From contig JBGTMS010000211.1 in NCBI GenBank assembly GCA_041743425.1, positions 1-64,000 of the forward strand: a stretch of DNA of 64,000 nt. Reading direction: 5' to 3'. Positions 28,077 through 38,199 of this stretch are shown one piece after another. The notes below the pieces were generated by a model. It saw only the letters and a program-made list of their open reading frames with translations, was not told the DNA's origin and searched no databases. The stretch comes from JTS-RE37 sp041743425. Its GTDB lineage: Bacteria; Bacteroidota; Bacteroidia; Flavobacteriales; Flavobacteriaceae. How positions within the stretch are numbered: position 1 is the stretch's first letter; the number at the start of each line of letters is the position of its first letter. The position numbers and the translations under genes were made by a program.

Positions 28077-30110
28077 ATGACTATCAATCACTTTTCGGGG
28101 TTCCTTTCATCGATTTTTTTTAAAAGGTCTAAGGCCTTAGTTATAGGAATGTCACTGTTTTGCGGGGTGGTTTTTGGTCAGAACCCGAAAAGGTCCCTGA
28201 CCATTGATGATCTGATGAAAATGAAAACCATCTCCTCTCCTGAAGTAAGTCCGGACGGAGCGTGGGTAGCCTATGCCCTCTCAGAAAGCGATATGAAAAA
28301 GGACAAAATCATCAGGCGGATTTATATCATCCCTTCAATCGGGGGGCAAAGCATTCCGATTACTTCTGCCGACTATTCGGCCAGCGAGCCAAAATGGAGT
28401 CCCGACAATCAATATCTTTCCTTCCTCTCCTCGCATGGAGAAAATGAGAAAACTCAGGTGTGGACGTCTAATAGAAAAGGTGGTGACGCCGTACAACTAA
28501 CCCATATTCCACAGGGTGTCGAAGGTCATGCCTGGTCTCCGACAGAGAACAAAATCCTTCTGCGAATAACAGACCCAAAACCTGAAGAACTCACCAAAGA
28601 TAAAGCGGATGATAAAAAAGCACGACCTTATGTGATTGACAGGTTGCAATTCAAACAGGATTATGTCGGATATCTTGATCGGTACAGGACACATCTATAT
28701 GTATTAAAAATGGGAGATTCTACGGCATTGCAGATCACTTCAGGGGACTATGATGACACAGAGCCGGCCTGGAGCCCCGATGGCAAAAATGTTGCCTTTG
28801 TCAGTAATCGTTCGGATAATCCGGATGGAAACGCAAATACGGATATCTGGGTAGTGGCTGCTGATAACCGTGAGAAAGGGCAAAGCTTGACGCAACTTAC
28901 CAAAAACCCAAATGAAGATGACTCGCCCGCCTGGAGTCCGGATGGAAAATTCATCACATACAAAACGGTAACGGACGGTGAGCTCATGTGGTATGCCTCC
29001 CAGCAACTTGCCATTGTTCCGTCCGGAGGAGGTACTACAAAACTCCTGACCGGAAATTTAGACAGGAATATATCAAAACCGAGATATTCTGCCGACGGAA
29101 AATTAATTTATTTTATGTTGGAAGAAAATGGCAGTAGTAACCTGGGTGCCATAGATCCGGCAGGGAAAGATTTGGTCAGGGTGCTGGAGGGAGAATTTGG
29201 CATCTCGGACTACTGCCTGTCTGAGCAGGGAATTTTTCCCATCATCAGTAAGGCTAATGAACCAGGTAATATTTACAGCCACATGGAAGGGCAATTGAAA
29301 ATCCTGACCCATGAGAATGAAGCCCTTCTTACGGATATAAAAAACCCACGGATTGAGAAATTTAATTTTAAAAGTGCGGACGGTACTCCGGTTGAAGGAT
29401 TTGCCGTGATGCCGATCGATTTCGAAAAGGACAGGAAATACCCTACCATACTTTGGATTCACGGGGGTCCTGCCAGCCAGTATGATTTTTCATTTGGGAT
29501 TGAACCACAGGCATTTGCAGCAAATGGTTATGTAACCCTGCTTATTAATCCAAGAGGATCAACTGGATATGGACAGGCCTTTTCTCAAGCGATATTTGCC
29601 GATTGGGGAAATCTGGATTACCAGGATGTTATGGCCGGAGTAGATCATGCTATTGCCTCTGGGTATGCGGATCCGGAGAAATTGGCAGTGGGTGTCTGGT
29701 CTTACGGGGGTATCCTCACCAACTATGTAATTACAAAGACCGACAGATTCAGGGCGGCAATTTCAGGTGCAAGTGAGGCCTTATACAGGGCCAACTACGG
29801 GCACGACCATTATCAATTCAATTGGGAGAAGGAATTGGGCCTGCCCTGGGAAAATGCCGAATTGTGGGAAAAACTATCTCCATTCAATCAGGTAGCCAAC
29901 ATTAGCACACCCACTCTCTGGATGGGGGGAAGCAACGACTGGAACGTGCCGATCCTCAATTCGGAGCAGATGTACCAGGCGATGAAACGGTTGGGAAAAG
30001 ATACCCAATTGGTTGTCTATCCTGAGGAACACCACGGAATTCGGAAGCCGTCCTTTGTCAAAGACCGACTGGAAAGATATCTCCAATGGTTTGATAGTCA
30101 TGTGAAATGA
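28077..30110 (+). CDS. Secreted S9 prolyl-oligopeptidase-family peptidase
   Basis: N-terminal signal sequence ending VVFGQ near residue 35. The first two thirds form a TolB-like propeller with at least five PD40 repeats (for example EPKWSPDNQYLSF, EPAWSPDGKNVAF, SPAWSPDGKFITY). The C-terminal alpha/beta-hydrolase domain has catalytic Ser542 in GVWSYGG, Asp621 in GGSNDWNVP and His653 in EEHHG. The family cleaves dipeptides or acylated residues from peptides, often at proline or alanine. At 677 residues it is complete. Its neighbours are other secreted peptidases, which supports extracellular peptide use. Confidence 0.94.
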   Translation: MTINHFSGFLSSIFFKRSKALVIGMSLFCGVVFGQNPKRSLTIDDLMKMKTISSPEVSPDGAWVAYALSESDMKKDKIIRRIYIIPSIGGQSIPITSADYSASEPKWSPDNQYLSFLSSHGENEKTQVWTSNRKGGDAVQLTHIPQGVEGHAWSPTENKILLRITDPKPEELTKDKADDKKARPYVIDRLQFKQDYVGYLDRYRTHLYVLKMGDSTALQITSGDYDDTEPAWSPDGKNVAFVSNRSDNPDGNANTDIWVVAADNREKGQSLTQLTKNPNEDDSPAWSPDGKFITYKTVTDGELMWYASQQLAIVPSGGGTTKLLTGNLDRNISKPRYSADGKLIYFMLEENGSSNLGAIDPAGKDLVRVLEGEFGISDYCLSEQGIFPIISKANEPGNIYSHMEGQLKILTHENEALLTDIKNPRIEKFNFKSADGTPVEGFAVMPIDFEKDRKYPTILWIHGGPASQYDFSFGIEPQAFAANGYVTLLINPRGSTGYGQAFSQAIFADWGNLDYQDVMAGVDHAIASGYADPEKLAVGVWSYGGILTNYVITKTDRFRAAISGASEALYRANYGHDHYQFNWEKELGLPWENAELWEKLSPFNQVANISTPTLWMGGSNDWNVPILNSEQMYQAMKRLGKDTQLVVYPEEHHGIRKPSFVKDRLERYLQWFDSHVK

Positions 30111-30150
30111 TCTCCCTGATTAGACCATAATTAAATATAGCCTTGAAAAA

Positions 30151-33100
30151 TCATTTACTGCCGAAGGTGACATTCCTTAAGGCAACCACTCCCGATCTTT
30201 TTTCTTCCTGTTGTGGTTTATAAACAAAATAGACTGCCTTGACCTTTTCACTCACCTCACTCGTCATTTTTATTGGTATCACCCCACCCTGTTGACCCTC
30301 AGCGGATTTTGACAAACTTCCGGTCCCTATCAATTTACCATCAGGGGCATCGAGGTGCATTTCAAAATCCAGACCTGAAGCAGGCGGAGCTTGCCAACCA
30401 GCCGCCAGGACTGCAGATTTTACTCCGGTAAGATCTATATCTTCTACGGCAAACCAGCTTTCATTTTCAGGTACAACCAGGAGATCCAACCCATTAAAGT
30501 TAACCACACTCATCCCCTGCTGCCTGGTGGCATTTGAAAAATATACGGTGCTTCCCATCAGTGTAACCGATTTTACCCCGGTCAAGGGTCTAGCCTCGCC
30601 TACCCCGTTATCCGTATAGCTCGCCGTCAGGACCATCACATTCGCTCCTTCCCCAGGTGCCGGCACCACCTTCCCTACCGGAGGCAATGATTTTGTACGC
30701 ATCCCGTTATCCGCCAGAGATTGAATATACAAGGCCATCTGCCGTGTCTCATCCTTGCTGATTGTAGGATGTGCCGGCATAGTAACTTCGCCCCATACCC
30801 CACTACCTCCTTCAATGATCTTTTTCTGCAGGTAACTTACCATATCCTTGTCATTCTTGTATTTTTCCGCTACCTGCACATAAGTCGGGCCGATTGAGGC
30901 CTCCTTCTCCTTGTGACAGGTCTTGCAATCCAATGCCATTGTCAGTGCCTTTCCCGTAACTGTCGCCGAAACTTCCTGATGTCCTAGCGATTTATCAACC
31001 TCATCCATGCCCTGTCTGTAATCAACAGAGATAAAAATATTGGATTCGTCAATCTGATCACTATCGGCGTCTGTGACAACCACCTTATAATCTACAGGTA
31101 CTCCCGGAATAAAAAATGAGCGGTTGCCTCCGCTGATGGCAATGTCCACTTCCGGCCTGGAATTTCCGGCAACCACAGACATGGCCTCACTTTTTGTGCT
31201 CTCGCCCTGGGCATCTTTTACTTCTACAGCAATTTTGTATTCTCCTGGTTTCTGGAAGGTATGCTCAATTTCCGGGACAGTGGTTTCATTTGTTGAACCA
31301 TCTCCAAGGTCCCATACATAGGTCACCGCATCTTTTTCCCGGTCTTTAGCTGTAACCTTCGCTTTTATGGAGAGGGGTACAGGACCGGAACTTTTGTCTA
31401 CGATCATTTCATCTATGACCGGAGGCCGGTTGCCTCCGTTATACTCAATGTAGCTAAGCCCGGAATTTTCATTTTTGGAAAACCAGCCGCTCCCGTATTC
31501 CAGCAGATATACCCGGCCATCGGAACTCATTTCCATGTCGATCAGATTATTCAGACTGATGTCAGAAGCAAAGGGTTCCATTTTATTAAACGTACCATCC
31601 TCAAAGAGACTCACGGCCTTCATCCAGCCCCGCATCCATTCATATATAATTACTTTTCCATCATAATAATCGGGTAATTTTTCCTCCCCGTTGTACAAAT
31701 CGGCATAATACGTCGGACCTGCCATGGCATTCCTGCCACCGGTTCCTACCTGGGGGAACTCTCCGGATTCTCCGTAAGGATAGTAAATATAGGCTGGTAC
31801 AGTAGGGGGTAATTCCCTGAGTCCGGTATTATTTTTGGAGTCGTGGATCGGTTCGTCAGGATCAAAGGGTTCTCCTGATTCCCCGGTAGTGTAATCATAG
31901 TCATGATACGGCTTATTATCTGCAATAAATAGTGGCCAGCCGAAATTTCCGGCCTGACGGGCCTGATTCATTTCGTCGTAACCCCTGGGTCCTCTTGTCG
32001 CCAGACTATCATCACGGGCGTCAGGACCTACTTCTCCCCAATAGACATAGCCCTTTTTCGGGTCTACGGAAATTCTGTAAGGATTGCGATGTCCCATGGT
32101 GTAGATTTCGGGTCTTGTCTTTCCGGTACCAACTGGAAAAAGGTTTCCTTCTGGAATATCATAGGTTCCATCCTCTTTTACTTTGATTCTAAGGATCTTT
32201 CCCCGTAAATCGTTCGTATTACCTGACGATCGTCTCGCATCAAATTGCTCATGCCCCGGAATATCATTTAGTGGCGCGAAGCCGCTGCTTACATACTTTA
32301 CATTCTTTTCATCAAAGGGGGTGGAGTTATCCCCGGTAGAAAGATAGAGCATATCATCCGGTCCAAAGGCGATTGAACCCCCTGTATGGCAGCATATTTC
32401 ACGTTGCGAGTTTACTTCGAGTATAATTTGCTCAGAATTCTTTTCGAAAACTCCATCGGCGTATTTAAAGCGCGAAAGCCGGTTTACGGATGCATCTCCC
32501 GTAGGCGCATAGTAAATATAGATCCAATGATTGTCTTCGTAATGTGGATCCTTCTGAAGCCCCATTAAGCCCTCCTCAGCATTTACTCCGGGGGTATTCA
32601 GGGTTTTGCTGTATACCTCCAGAACTCCCACCTGAGTCACCTTATTTTCTTTTGCACTGTAAAGCATCACCTCTCCCCTGCGTTGCCCGATAAGCACATC
32701 GTTATTTGGCAGGACGGTCATCTCCGTAGGCTCAAAAAATTCCCCGGTGCTGAGAGGAACTTTGGAAAACCGATCCGCGTCCGGAGGAATCTGCGAAGTC
32801 ATTTTGCTGGTATCAGGAGCAAGGTTATCCCCGATGGCATATTGAATCCCTCCAAGGAGATGTTTTAGATAATTCTCCTCTGAATAACTCTCTTCTGTAT
32901 GGCCCAAAGCTGTATAAAAAGATCTTCCGCCATCAAATTCATGGTACCAGCTCATCGGATGGTGTGCACCGTTGGTTCCACCCTCGTATGTCGACTCATC
33001 GATGGTCAGTACCACTTTATTATCCGGGTTGAGCTTCTTGTAGTTGTACATCTCATCTGCCCTGTGCCAGACGGAATCCTTAAAGAAACTTGTGGCTGCA

Positions 33101-33555
33101 AAACTTTTATCCTTGATGATAAAATCAGCTTCAGGGGTACCCGGAGGATGCCCGTTAAAATAGCCCCCCACCAATTTTCCGTACCAGTTCCAATCGTATT
33201 CAGTATCCGCGGCAGCATGTACTCCAACGAAACTCCCGCCAGCCTGTATGTATCTTTCAAAAGCTGCCTCCTGATTTGCGTTAAGCACATCACCAGTGGT
33301 ACTGAGAAAAATGACAGACGCATAGTTTTTCAAACTGTCTTCCTCAAAATAAGCAGCGTTTTTGGTGGTGTCTACATCAAAATTGTTTTCTTTCCCCAGT
33401 TTCTGTATGGCTGTAATACCTGCGGGGATCGAAGCATGTTTAAAACCCATGGTCTTTGAGAAGACGAGAATTCTTGGCTGCTCACTCCTCTTTTTAGTGC
33501 ACCCCAATACAACCAGGCAGCCTATTATCGCTACCCACCATAAATAATTTTTCAT
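30151..33555 (-). CDS. ThuA / sugar dehydrogenase / PKD / cytochrome c multidomain lipoprotein
   Basis: A lipoprotein (lipobox VLGC after ATG 33555; the frame is open 10 codons further upstream) with, in order: a ThuA-like amidotransferase-fold domain (about 25-240), a glucose/sorbosone dehydrogenase-type beta-propeller (about 260-710, GEVGPDARDD and GHRNPYRISVDP), a PKD domain (about 725-805, YVWDLGDGS), an Ig-like domain with a c-type haem site CKTCH near 890, and a C-terminal CBM6-like beta-sandwich. It is probably a periplasmic or cell-surface sugar oxidase passing electrons to its own haem. PQQ as cofactor is a family-based guess. The arrangement is known in Bacteroidota. It is convergent with the S9 gene. 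Confidence 0.88.
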   Translation of the reverse strand: MKNYLWWVAIIGCLVVLGCTKKRSEQPRILVFSKTMGFKHASIPAGITAIQKLGKENNFDVDTTKNAAYFEEDSLKNYASVIFLSTTGDVLNANQEAAFERYIQAGGSFVGVHAAADTEYDWNWYGKLVGGYFNGHPPGTPEADFIIKDKSFAATSFFKDSVWHRADEMYNYKKLNPDNKVVLTIDESTYEGGTNGAHHPMSWYHEFDGGRSFYTALGHTEESYSEENYLKHLLGGIQYAIGDNLAPDTSKMTSQIPPDADRFSKVPLSTGEFFEPTEMTVLPNNDVLIGQRRGEVMLYSAKENKVTQVGVLEVYSKTLNTPGVNAEEGLMGLQKDPHYEDNHWIYIYYAPTGDASVNRLSRFKYADGVFEKNSEQIILEVNSQREICCHTGGSIAFGPDDMLYLSTGDNSTPFDEKNVKYVSSGFAPLNDIPGHEQFDARRSSGNTNDLRGKILRIKVKEDGTYDIPEGNLFPVGTGKTRPEIYTMGHRNPYRISVDPKKGYVYWGEVGPDARDDSLATRGPRGYDEMNQARQAGNFGWPLFIADNKPYHDYDYTTGESGEPFDPDEPIHDSKNNTGLRELPPTVPAYIYYPYGESGEFPQVGTGGRNAMAGPTYYADLYNGEEKLPDYYDGKVIIYEWMRGWMKAVSLFEDGTFNKMEPFASDISLNNLIDMEMSSDGRVYLLEYGSGWFSKNENSGLSYIEYNGGNRPPVIDEMIVDKSSGPVPLSIKAKVTAKDREKDAVTYVWDLGDGSTNETTVPEIEHTFQKPGEYKIAVEVKDAQGESTKSEAMSVVAGNSRPEVDIAISGGNRSFFIPGVPVDYKVVVTDADSDQIDESNIFISVDYRQGMDEVDKSLGHQEVSATVTGKALTMALDCKTCHKEKEASIGPTYVQVAEKYKNDKDMVSYLQKKIIEGGSGVWGEVTMPAHPTISKDETRQMALYIQSLADNGMRTKSLPPVGKVVPAPGEGANVMVLTASYTDNGVGEARPLTGVKSVTLMGSTVYFSNATRQQGMSVVNFNGLDLLVVPENESWFAVEDIDLTGVKSAVLAAGWQAPPASGLDFEMHLDAPDGKLIGTGSLSKSAEGQQGGVIPIKMTSEVSEKVKAVYFVYKPQQEEKRSGVVALRNVTFGSK

Positions 33556-33962
33556 ACTACTTGTTTTGTTTGATAAGAAAGCCATTGCTACAACTGATCC
33601 GACATCTTAAAAACTTCGTGGTGCCGGCCAACCCAAAGAAATGAAAATTTGAGGCCGGTTGATTGCATTATCCTCAGATTTAATTCCGAAATGGCGTTTA
33701 AAGATAGGAATAGTTGCCATAAAAAACCAAGAATTTATTACAGGACATTCAATTATTATACGAATTCAGTAACCGATAAAAATACAAACAATAGCTTTCA
33801 GAATTACCATTTCACTAAAGAATCATCTACGATTAATATGCCTGTACAGCTTTGCAGCCACCGGACACTATTCCGGCTCAGTTTCCATTGTCTGATTTTG
33901 TAACTTTACGTTAATTGCTGAATCAACATCCGCCCCGGGCAGGGTACCTAAAAACTTCCATT
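33556..33962. other. 407-base divergent intergenic region
   Basis: Lies between the ThuA multidomain gene (minus) and the amidohydrolase gene (plus) and should hold both promoters. CCGGCC (33624-33629) and GGCCGG (33653-33658) form a GC-rich inverted repeat in otherwise AT-rich DNA. TAACTTTA at 33901 is a one-mismatch -7 box for the plus-strand gene. An 84-codon frame at 33649-33903 has no protein-like features and is not called. Confidence 0.5.
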
Positions 33963-35339
33963 ATGAAAAAAATTTTCTTTCTTATTCCGGCTTTAATGCT
34001 CACCGCCTGTAATGATGCGCAGCAGGAATCTCCTACTTCGGCATCACTGCTATTTAACGTCAATATCATTGACGTCCGCGATGGTACCATCCTTGAAAAC
34101 CACCAGATGGTAATTGATTCAGGTAAGATTGTCAAAATTTTTAAAAAGGAAGCCGCTCAGGAAACCTATAAGATAAGGATTGACGGGAAGGGCAGTTATG
34201 CCGTTCCGGGACTTGCGGAAATGCATGCCCATATTCCTTCACCGGATACACCAAGGGAACGAATTGAGGAGACCCTATTCCTATACCTCTCCAATGGCAT
34301 TACCACTATTCGCGGAATGCTTGGTCATCCATCCCATCTTGAAATGAGGGAGGCGGCGCAGAATGGAAGCTTACTGAGCCCCCGCATATTCACTTCAAGT
34401 CCCTCCTTCAACGGAAATACGGTCAGCACTCCTGCAGATGCGCGCAGACTTGTAAAACAATACAAGGAGGAAGGTTACGATTTCCTTAAAATACATCCGG
34501 GTATAAAGCTTGAGGTTTTTGACACGCTGGTAAAAACCGCCGGCGAAGTAGAAATCCCATTTTCAGGCCATGTTCCTGTTGATGTAGGGATACGGCATGC
34601 CCTTAAAAGCCGGTATGCCTCCATTGATCATGTTGATGGTTTTCTGGAAGGTCTGGTACCTGAATCAAAAAAGGCAGATCCGGAAACAAATGGATTTTTC
34701 GGCTATAATTTTACCCGGCTCGCCGACACGACCCTCGTGGCTGATCTGGTCCGTCTTTCCCGTGAAAATGAGGTGTGGATTGTTCCAACCCAGAGTTTAT
34801 TTGAACGTTGGTTTGCCCCTGTGGGTACAGATGTCTTACTGGCACAAGCTGAAATGAAATATATGCCTGCCACCACCCTTGAAGATTGGAAAAAAAGAAA
34901 GGAAGAATCAACCGGACCCGGATCAGGTTTCAGCGAAGCACAGTGGACCAGCTTTGATGCTATAAGGAAAAAGCTGATTAAAGCACTGCAGGAGAATGGT
35001 CATGGGATATTGCTCGGCTCCGATGCCCCTCAATTATTTAACGTTCCCGGGTTTTCTATCCATCACGAAATAGAAGGCATGTTGAATGCTGGCCTTTCCC
35101 CGCTTGAAATTCTCCAATCCGGAACTATCAATCCCGCACGCTTCTTTGGCAGGGAAAACGAATTTGGCGAGTTAAAGGCCGGGATGGCTGCGGATCTTTT
35201 ACTGATAAAGGGTAATCCCCTGAAAGATCCCGCCGCGCTGAAGGAGGTGTACGGAGTAATGGTTCGGGGTCTTTGGCTTTCCAAAGAAAACATAGACAAA
35301 AGACTAGCCGAAATTTCAGTAAATGCTCTTAAAAATTAG
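33963..35339 (+). CDS. Amidohydrolase lipoprotein (prolidase/imidazolonepropionase-like)
   Basis: ATG 33963 gives a lipoprotein signal MKKIFFLIPALMLTAC; the frame is open 16 codons earlier without sense. The metal-dependent hydrolase residues are HAH in EMHAHIPSP, a candidate bridging lysine in DFLKIHPG, histidines in SGHVPVDVG and SIDHVDGF, and the aspartate in LGSDAPQL. The C-terminal beta-sandwich part (AGMAADLLLIKGNPL) is typical of the family. Related enzymes cleave Xaa-Pro dipeptides or cyclic amides; substrate here is not known. It is a lipoprotein, so acts outside the cytoplasm, in line with the surrounding secreted peptidases. Confidence 0.9.
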   Translation: MKKIFFLIPALMLTACNDAQQESPTSASLLFNVNIIDVRDGTILENHQMVIDSGKIVKIFKKEAAQETYKIRIDGKGSYAVPGLAEMHAHIPSPDTPRERIEETLFLYLSNGITTIRGMLGHPSHLEMREAAQNGSLLSPRIFTSSPSFNGNTVSTPADARRLVKQYKEEGYDFLKIHPGIKLEVFDTLVKTAGEVEIPFSGHVPVDVGIRHALKSRYASIDHVDGFLEGLVPESKKADPETNGFFGYNFTRLADTTLVADLVRLSRENEVWIVPTQSLFERWFAPVGTDVLLAQAEMKYMPATTLEDWKKRKEESTGPGSGFSEAQWTSFDAIRKKLIKALQENGHGILLGSDAPQLFNVPGFSIHHEIEGMLNAGLSPLEILQSGTINPARFFGRENEFGELKAGMAADLLLIKGNPLKDPAALKEVYGVMVRGLWLSKENIDKRLAEISVNALKN

Positions 35340-35494
35340 CGGAAGCCGCATATTTTATCCTCAGCTGCGTTGAAAAAGCCTTGTGATTGTGCGTGGTTGG
35401 TTTTGAGTCCAAAAGTTGTAATTACACACGGTGGCTTTTAATATTTGTGCTATATTAGGCGCTGCCAGATCCAGATAATCAAATTGTGTGGTGT

Positions 35495-35992
35495 ATGTTT
35501 AAAAAAATAATGATAGTGTTGGGGGTCCTGTTAATTCTTATTCAGTTCATTCACCCGGAAAAGAACGAAGCTAACGATCTGACCTATGATATCTCCAAGA
35601 AATACCCTGTGCCAACAGGTATCAACACGACTTTGAAAGTCGCATGTAATGACTGTCATTCCAACAAGACGGAATACCCATGGTATTCCAAGATACAACC
35701 TGTTGCATGGTATCTCGACGGACATGTGGAAGATGGAAAGCGCCATTTGAACTTTTCAAGTTTTACAAACCTGCCACTGGCAGTTCAAAATCACAAGTTT
35801 GAAGAAATTGTGGAGATGGTGGAAGAAAAAGAAATGCCACTAACCGACTATACCTATTTTGGTTTGCATAAAGAGGCCAACCTGAACGAAACCGAACGCG
35901 AAGAGATTATAAATTGGGCGAATGAGCAGATGGCCTATTTAAAAACCACCTACCCGGCAGATAGCCTCAAAATGAAACCAAGGGGCAGATAA
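35495..35992 (+). CDS. Membrane-anchored c-type haem-binding protein
   Basis: Small protein with one N-terminal transmembrane helix (about residues 4-20) and a periplasmic domain carrying one haem-attachment site CNDCH and the conserved YPWYSKIQPVAWYLDGHV segment of the Haem_bd domain, a group common in Bacteroidota. ATG 35495 (MFKKIMIVLGV) is preferred to the GTG at 35486. The second conserved region EMPLTDYTYFGLH may supply a distal ligand. It is flanked by an amidohydrolase and a YceI gene; it could shuttle electrons for nearby periplasmic oxidoreductases, but a direct partner is not shown. Confidence 0.88.
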   Translation: MFKKIMIVLGVLLILIQFIHPEKNEANDLTYDISKKYPVPTGINTTLKVACNDCHSNKTEYPWYSKIQPVAWYLDGHVEDGKRHLNFSSFTNLPLAVQNHKFEEIVEMVEEKEMPLTDYTYFGLHKEANLNETEREEIINWANEQMAYLKTTYPADSLKMKPRGR

Positions 35993-36063
35993 GCACATAA
36001 TCTAATATCAACCTCCCTGATGTAATCACTTTAAAACTTATACCTAATTCTAAATTCTCTAAT

Positions 36064-36624
36064 ATGAAAAAATGGTTATTATCACTTGCACTACTTGCCG
36101 GCAACTTCGTATTTGCCCAAATGGAATGGAAAGCAGATCCTGCCCACTCCAATGTTAACTTCGCTATCTCCCATCTGATGATTTCAGAAGTTACCGGGAA
36201 CTTTACAGAATTTGATATTTCGGCTACTGCCGATGCTTCCTTTAATGATCCCAGCTTTAAAGTAAGTATCCCCACAGCCAGTATTAATACAGGGAACACC
36301 CGTAGGGATGACCACCTGAAAAGCGATGATTTTTTTGCTGCCGAAACGCACCCTGCACTCACCTTTGAATCTACCTCTTTTGAGAAGTCAGGAGATAAGG
36401 ATTTCAAGCTGACAGGTGATCTCACTTTACACGGTACCACCAAACCGGTGACCCTGGAAGGCAGACTCAACGGTATTATCACGGACGAACGAAGCCAAAA
36501 ATTAAAGGCTGGATTAAAGTTGATGGGTACTATTAACCGCAAAGATTTTGGAGTGGGAACCAAAGACTTTCCTATTGGAGATGAGGTAATTATGGTGATC
36601 AATCTTGAAATGGCGCAGCAGTAG
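36064..36624 (+). CDS. YceI-family periplasmic lipocalin-like protein
   Basis: Signal peptide of 19 residues ending VFAQ, then a YceI-type beta-barrel: WKADPAHSNVNFAISHLMIS at the start, TGNTRRDDHLKSDDFF in the middle and DLTLHGTTKPVTLE near residue 120, all hallmarks of the family. YceI proteins bind isoprenoid-like or amphiphilic ligands in the periplasm, in some cases ubiquinone-like lipids. Total length 186, normal. It stands between a haem-binding protein and an amidohydrolase, with gaps of 71 and 52 bases. Confidence 0.93.
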   Translation: MKKWLLSLALLAGNFVFAQMEWKADPAHSNVNFAISHLMISEVTGNFTEFDISATADASFNDPSFKVSIPTASINTGNTRRDDHLKSDDFFAAETHPALTFESTSFEKSGDKDFKLTGDLTLHGTTKPVTLEGRLNGIITDERSQKLKAGLKLMGTINRKDFGVGTKDFPIGDEVIMVINLEMAQQ

Positions 36625-36676
36625 GTTCTAAATTCCGGACATGAAGTCAGTGCCCTCACTCCGGTTCTTTTAAAAA

Positions 36677-37930
36677 ATGAAATACAACGCCATTCTCCTC
36701 ATTCTGACATTCAGTTTTACTTCTGCTCAGGGGCAGGTACTGCTGCAACCAGATCATGTATTTGATGGTATCGGAATGCAGAAGGGCTGGGTGGTGCTGG
36801 TAGAAGGTAACAGCATAAGTTATACAGGAGAAATCTCTGGCTTAAAGAGACCGGAGAATACCAGAGTTATAGACCTGCCCGGCGCCACACTCATGCCCGG
36901 TATAATTGAAGGCCACTCTCATTTGTTGTTGCACCCCTATAATGAAACGGATTGGAATGATCAGGTACTCAGGGAATCCGTGGCTGAGAGATCAGTCAGA
37001 GGATCAGTTCATGCGGAAAAGTCACTTATGGCCGGTGTTACGACTATGAGAGATTTGGGAAGTGAAGGTGCCGGTTATGCCGATGTATCGCTTAAAAAAA
37101 TCATTGAAGAAGGGATCATCCCCGGCCCAAGACTTCTTGTTGCCGGGCCGGCCATCGTGGCCACCGGGGCCTATGGTCCCAAAGGTTTTCATGAGGGGGT
37201 AAGGGTACCTCTGGGAGCCGAAGAAGCAAGCGGTACCCACGAGCTGCTGGCCACAGTTCGAAGGCAGCTTGGCAACGGAGCAGACCTTATTAAGGTCTAT
37301 GCAGATTACCGATGGTCGGAAGGAGAACCTTCCCAGCCCACTTTTCTTCCTCAGGAACTTGAGGCCATGGTGGCCGCCGCTAACAGCGCAGGTCGGATTG
37401 TGGTAGCCCACGCTAGTACGGCAGAAGGGATGCGACGCGCCATCATGGCAGGTGTGGAAACCATAGAACACGGGGACCACGGGACTGACGAAATTTTCAG
37501 ACTTATGAAAGAGAAAAATGTGGCTTTATGTCCTACATTGGCCGCAGGAGATGCAGTGGAACAATACAGAGGATGGGATAAGGACTCCGCTGAAGATCCG
37601 CCCGGGATCACTGAAAAAAAAGCTTCCTTCAGCAACGCTCTGAAGGCAGGTGTTACTATTGTCTTTGGAGGGGATGTGGGGGTATTTCCGCATGGTGAAA
37701 ATTACCGGGAAATGGAGCTGATGTCAGAATACGGCATGGCTCCCCTGGACATATTGCAGTCGGCAACCTCTATAAATGCCGCGGTATTTCACCTTTCACG
37801 ACTTGGTCAGGTAAAGGTAGGTTACCTCGCCGATCTGATCGCTGTTCCAGGAAATCCAACTGATGATATTTCCCTTATGGGCAAAGTACACTTTGTCATG
37901 AAAGACGGACAGATTTACAAAGGGGGTTAA
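36677..37930 (+). CDS. Secreted amidohydrolase-family protein
   Basis: Signal peptide ending SAQGQ (about residue 20). Metal-site residues are seen in order: HSH in IEGHSHLLL, the candidate carbamylated lysine in DLIKVYAD, histidines in VVAHASTAEG and TIEHGDHG, and the aspartate in VFGGDVGVFPH. These match the imidazolonepropionase/Xaa-Pro-dipeptidase branch of the amidohydrolase superfamily. At 417 residues it is complete. It is the second exported amidohydrolase within 3 kb but is clearly diverged from the lipoprotein at 33963, so the two likely have different substrates. Confidence 0.9.
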   Translation: MKYNAILLILTFSFTSAQGQVLLQPDHVFDGIGMQKGWVVLVEGNSISYTGEISGLKRPENTRVIDLPGATLMPGIIEGHSHLLLHPYNETDWNDQVLRESVAERSVRGSVHAEKSLMAGVTTMRDLGSEGAGYADVSLKKIIEEGIIPGPRLLVAGPAIVATGAYGPKGFHEGVRVPLGAEEASGTHELLATVRRQLGNGADLIKVYADYRWSEGEPSQPTFLPQELEAMVAAANSAGRIVVAHASTAEGMRRAIMAGVETIEHGDHGTDEIFRLMKEKNVALCPTLAAGDAVEQYRGWDKDSAEDPPGITEKKASFSNALKAGVTIVFGGDVGVFPHGENYREMELMSEYGMAPLDILQSATSINAAVFHLSRLGQVKVGYLADLIAVPGNPTDDISLMGKVHFVMKDGQIYKGG

Positions 37931-38199
37931 AAGGCATAAGAGTCAGCAGGAAATCGCATCAAAATGCGTAAACACCATCCTCTTTCATCAATAAAACCAG
38001 GTAGATCTCCACAGTTTTAAATACTTGAGGAGAAACAAGGTCAAAAAAATGATTTAACAAACCAGACCAGAGAGACTTGAAATTAAGAACTTATCAGATG
38101 GCGTGTTATTTTTAAAAAGAGGATTGATTTCAAATCTCCAACTTCAGAGCGTATATTAATTGAAGAATTTTCAAAAGCTTATTTAATCTTATTTTTAAT

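Noticed and set aside
32899..33459. 186-codon plus-strand frame inside the ThuA gene
   Set aside because: It is antisense to a well-supported multidomain gene and shows no domain, signal peptide or promoter.
33649..33903. 84-codon frame in the divergent gap
   Set aside because: No protein-like features and placed where promoters are expected.
35967..36659. 230-codon minus-strand frame over the YceI gene
   Set aside because: Serine-rich, low-complexity translation antisense to a clear YceI protein; a shadow frame.
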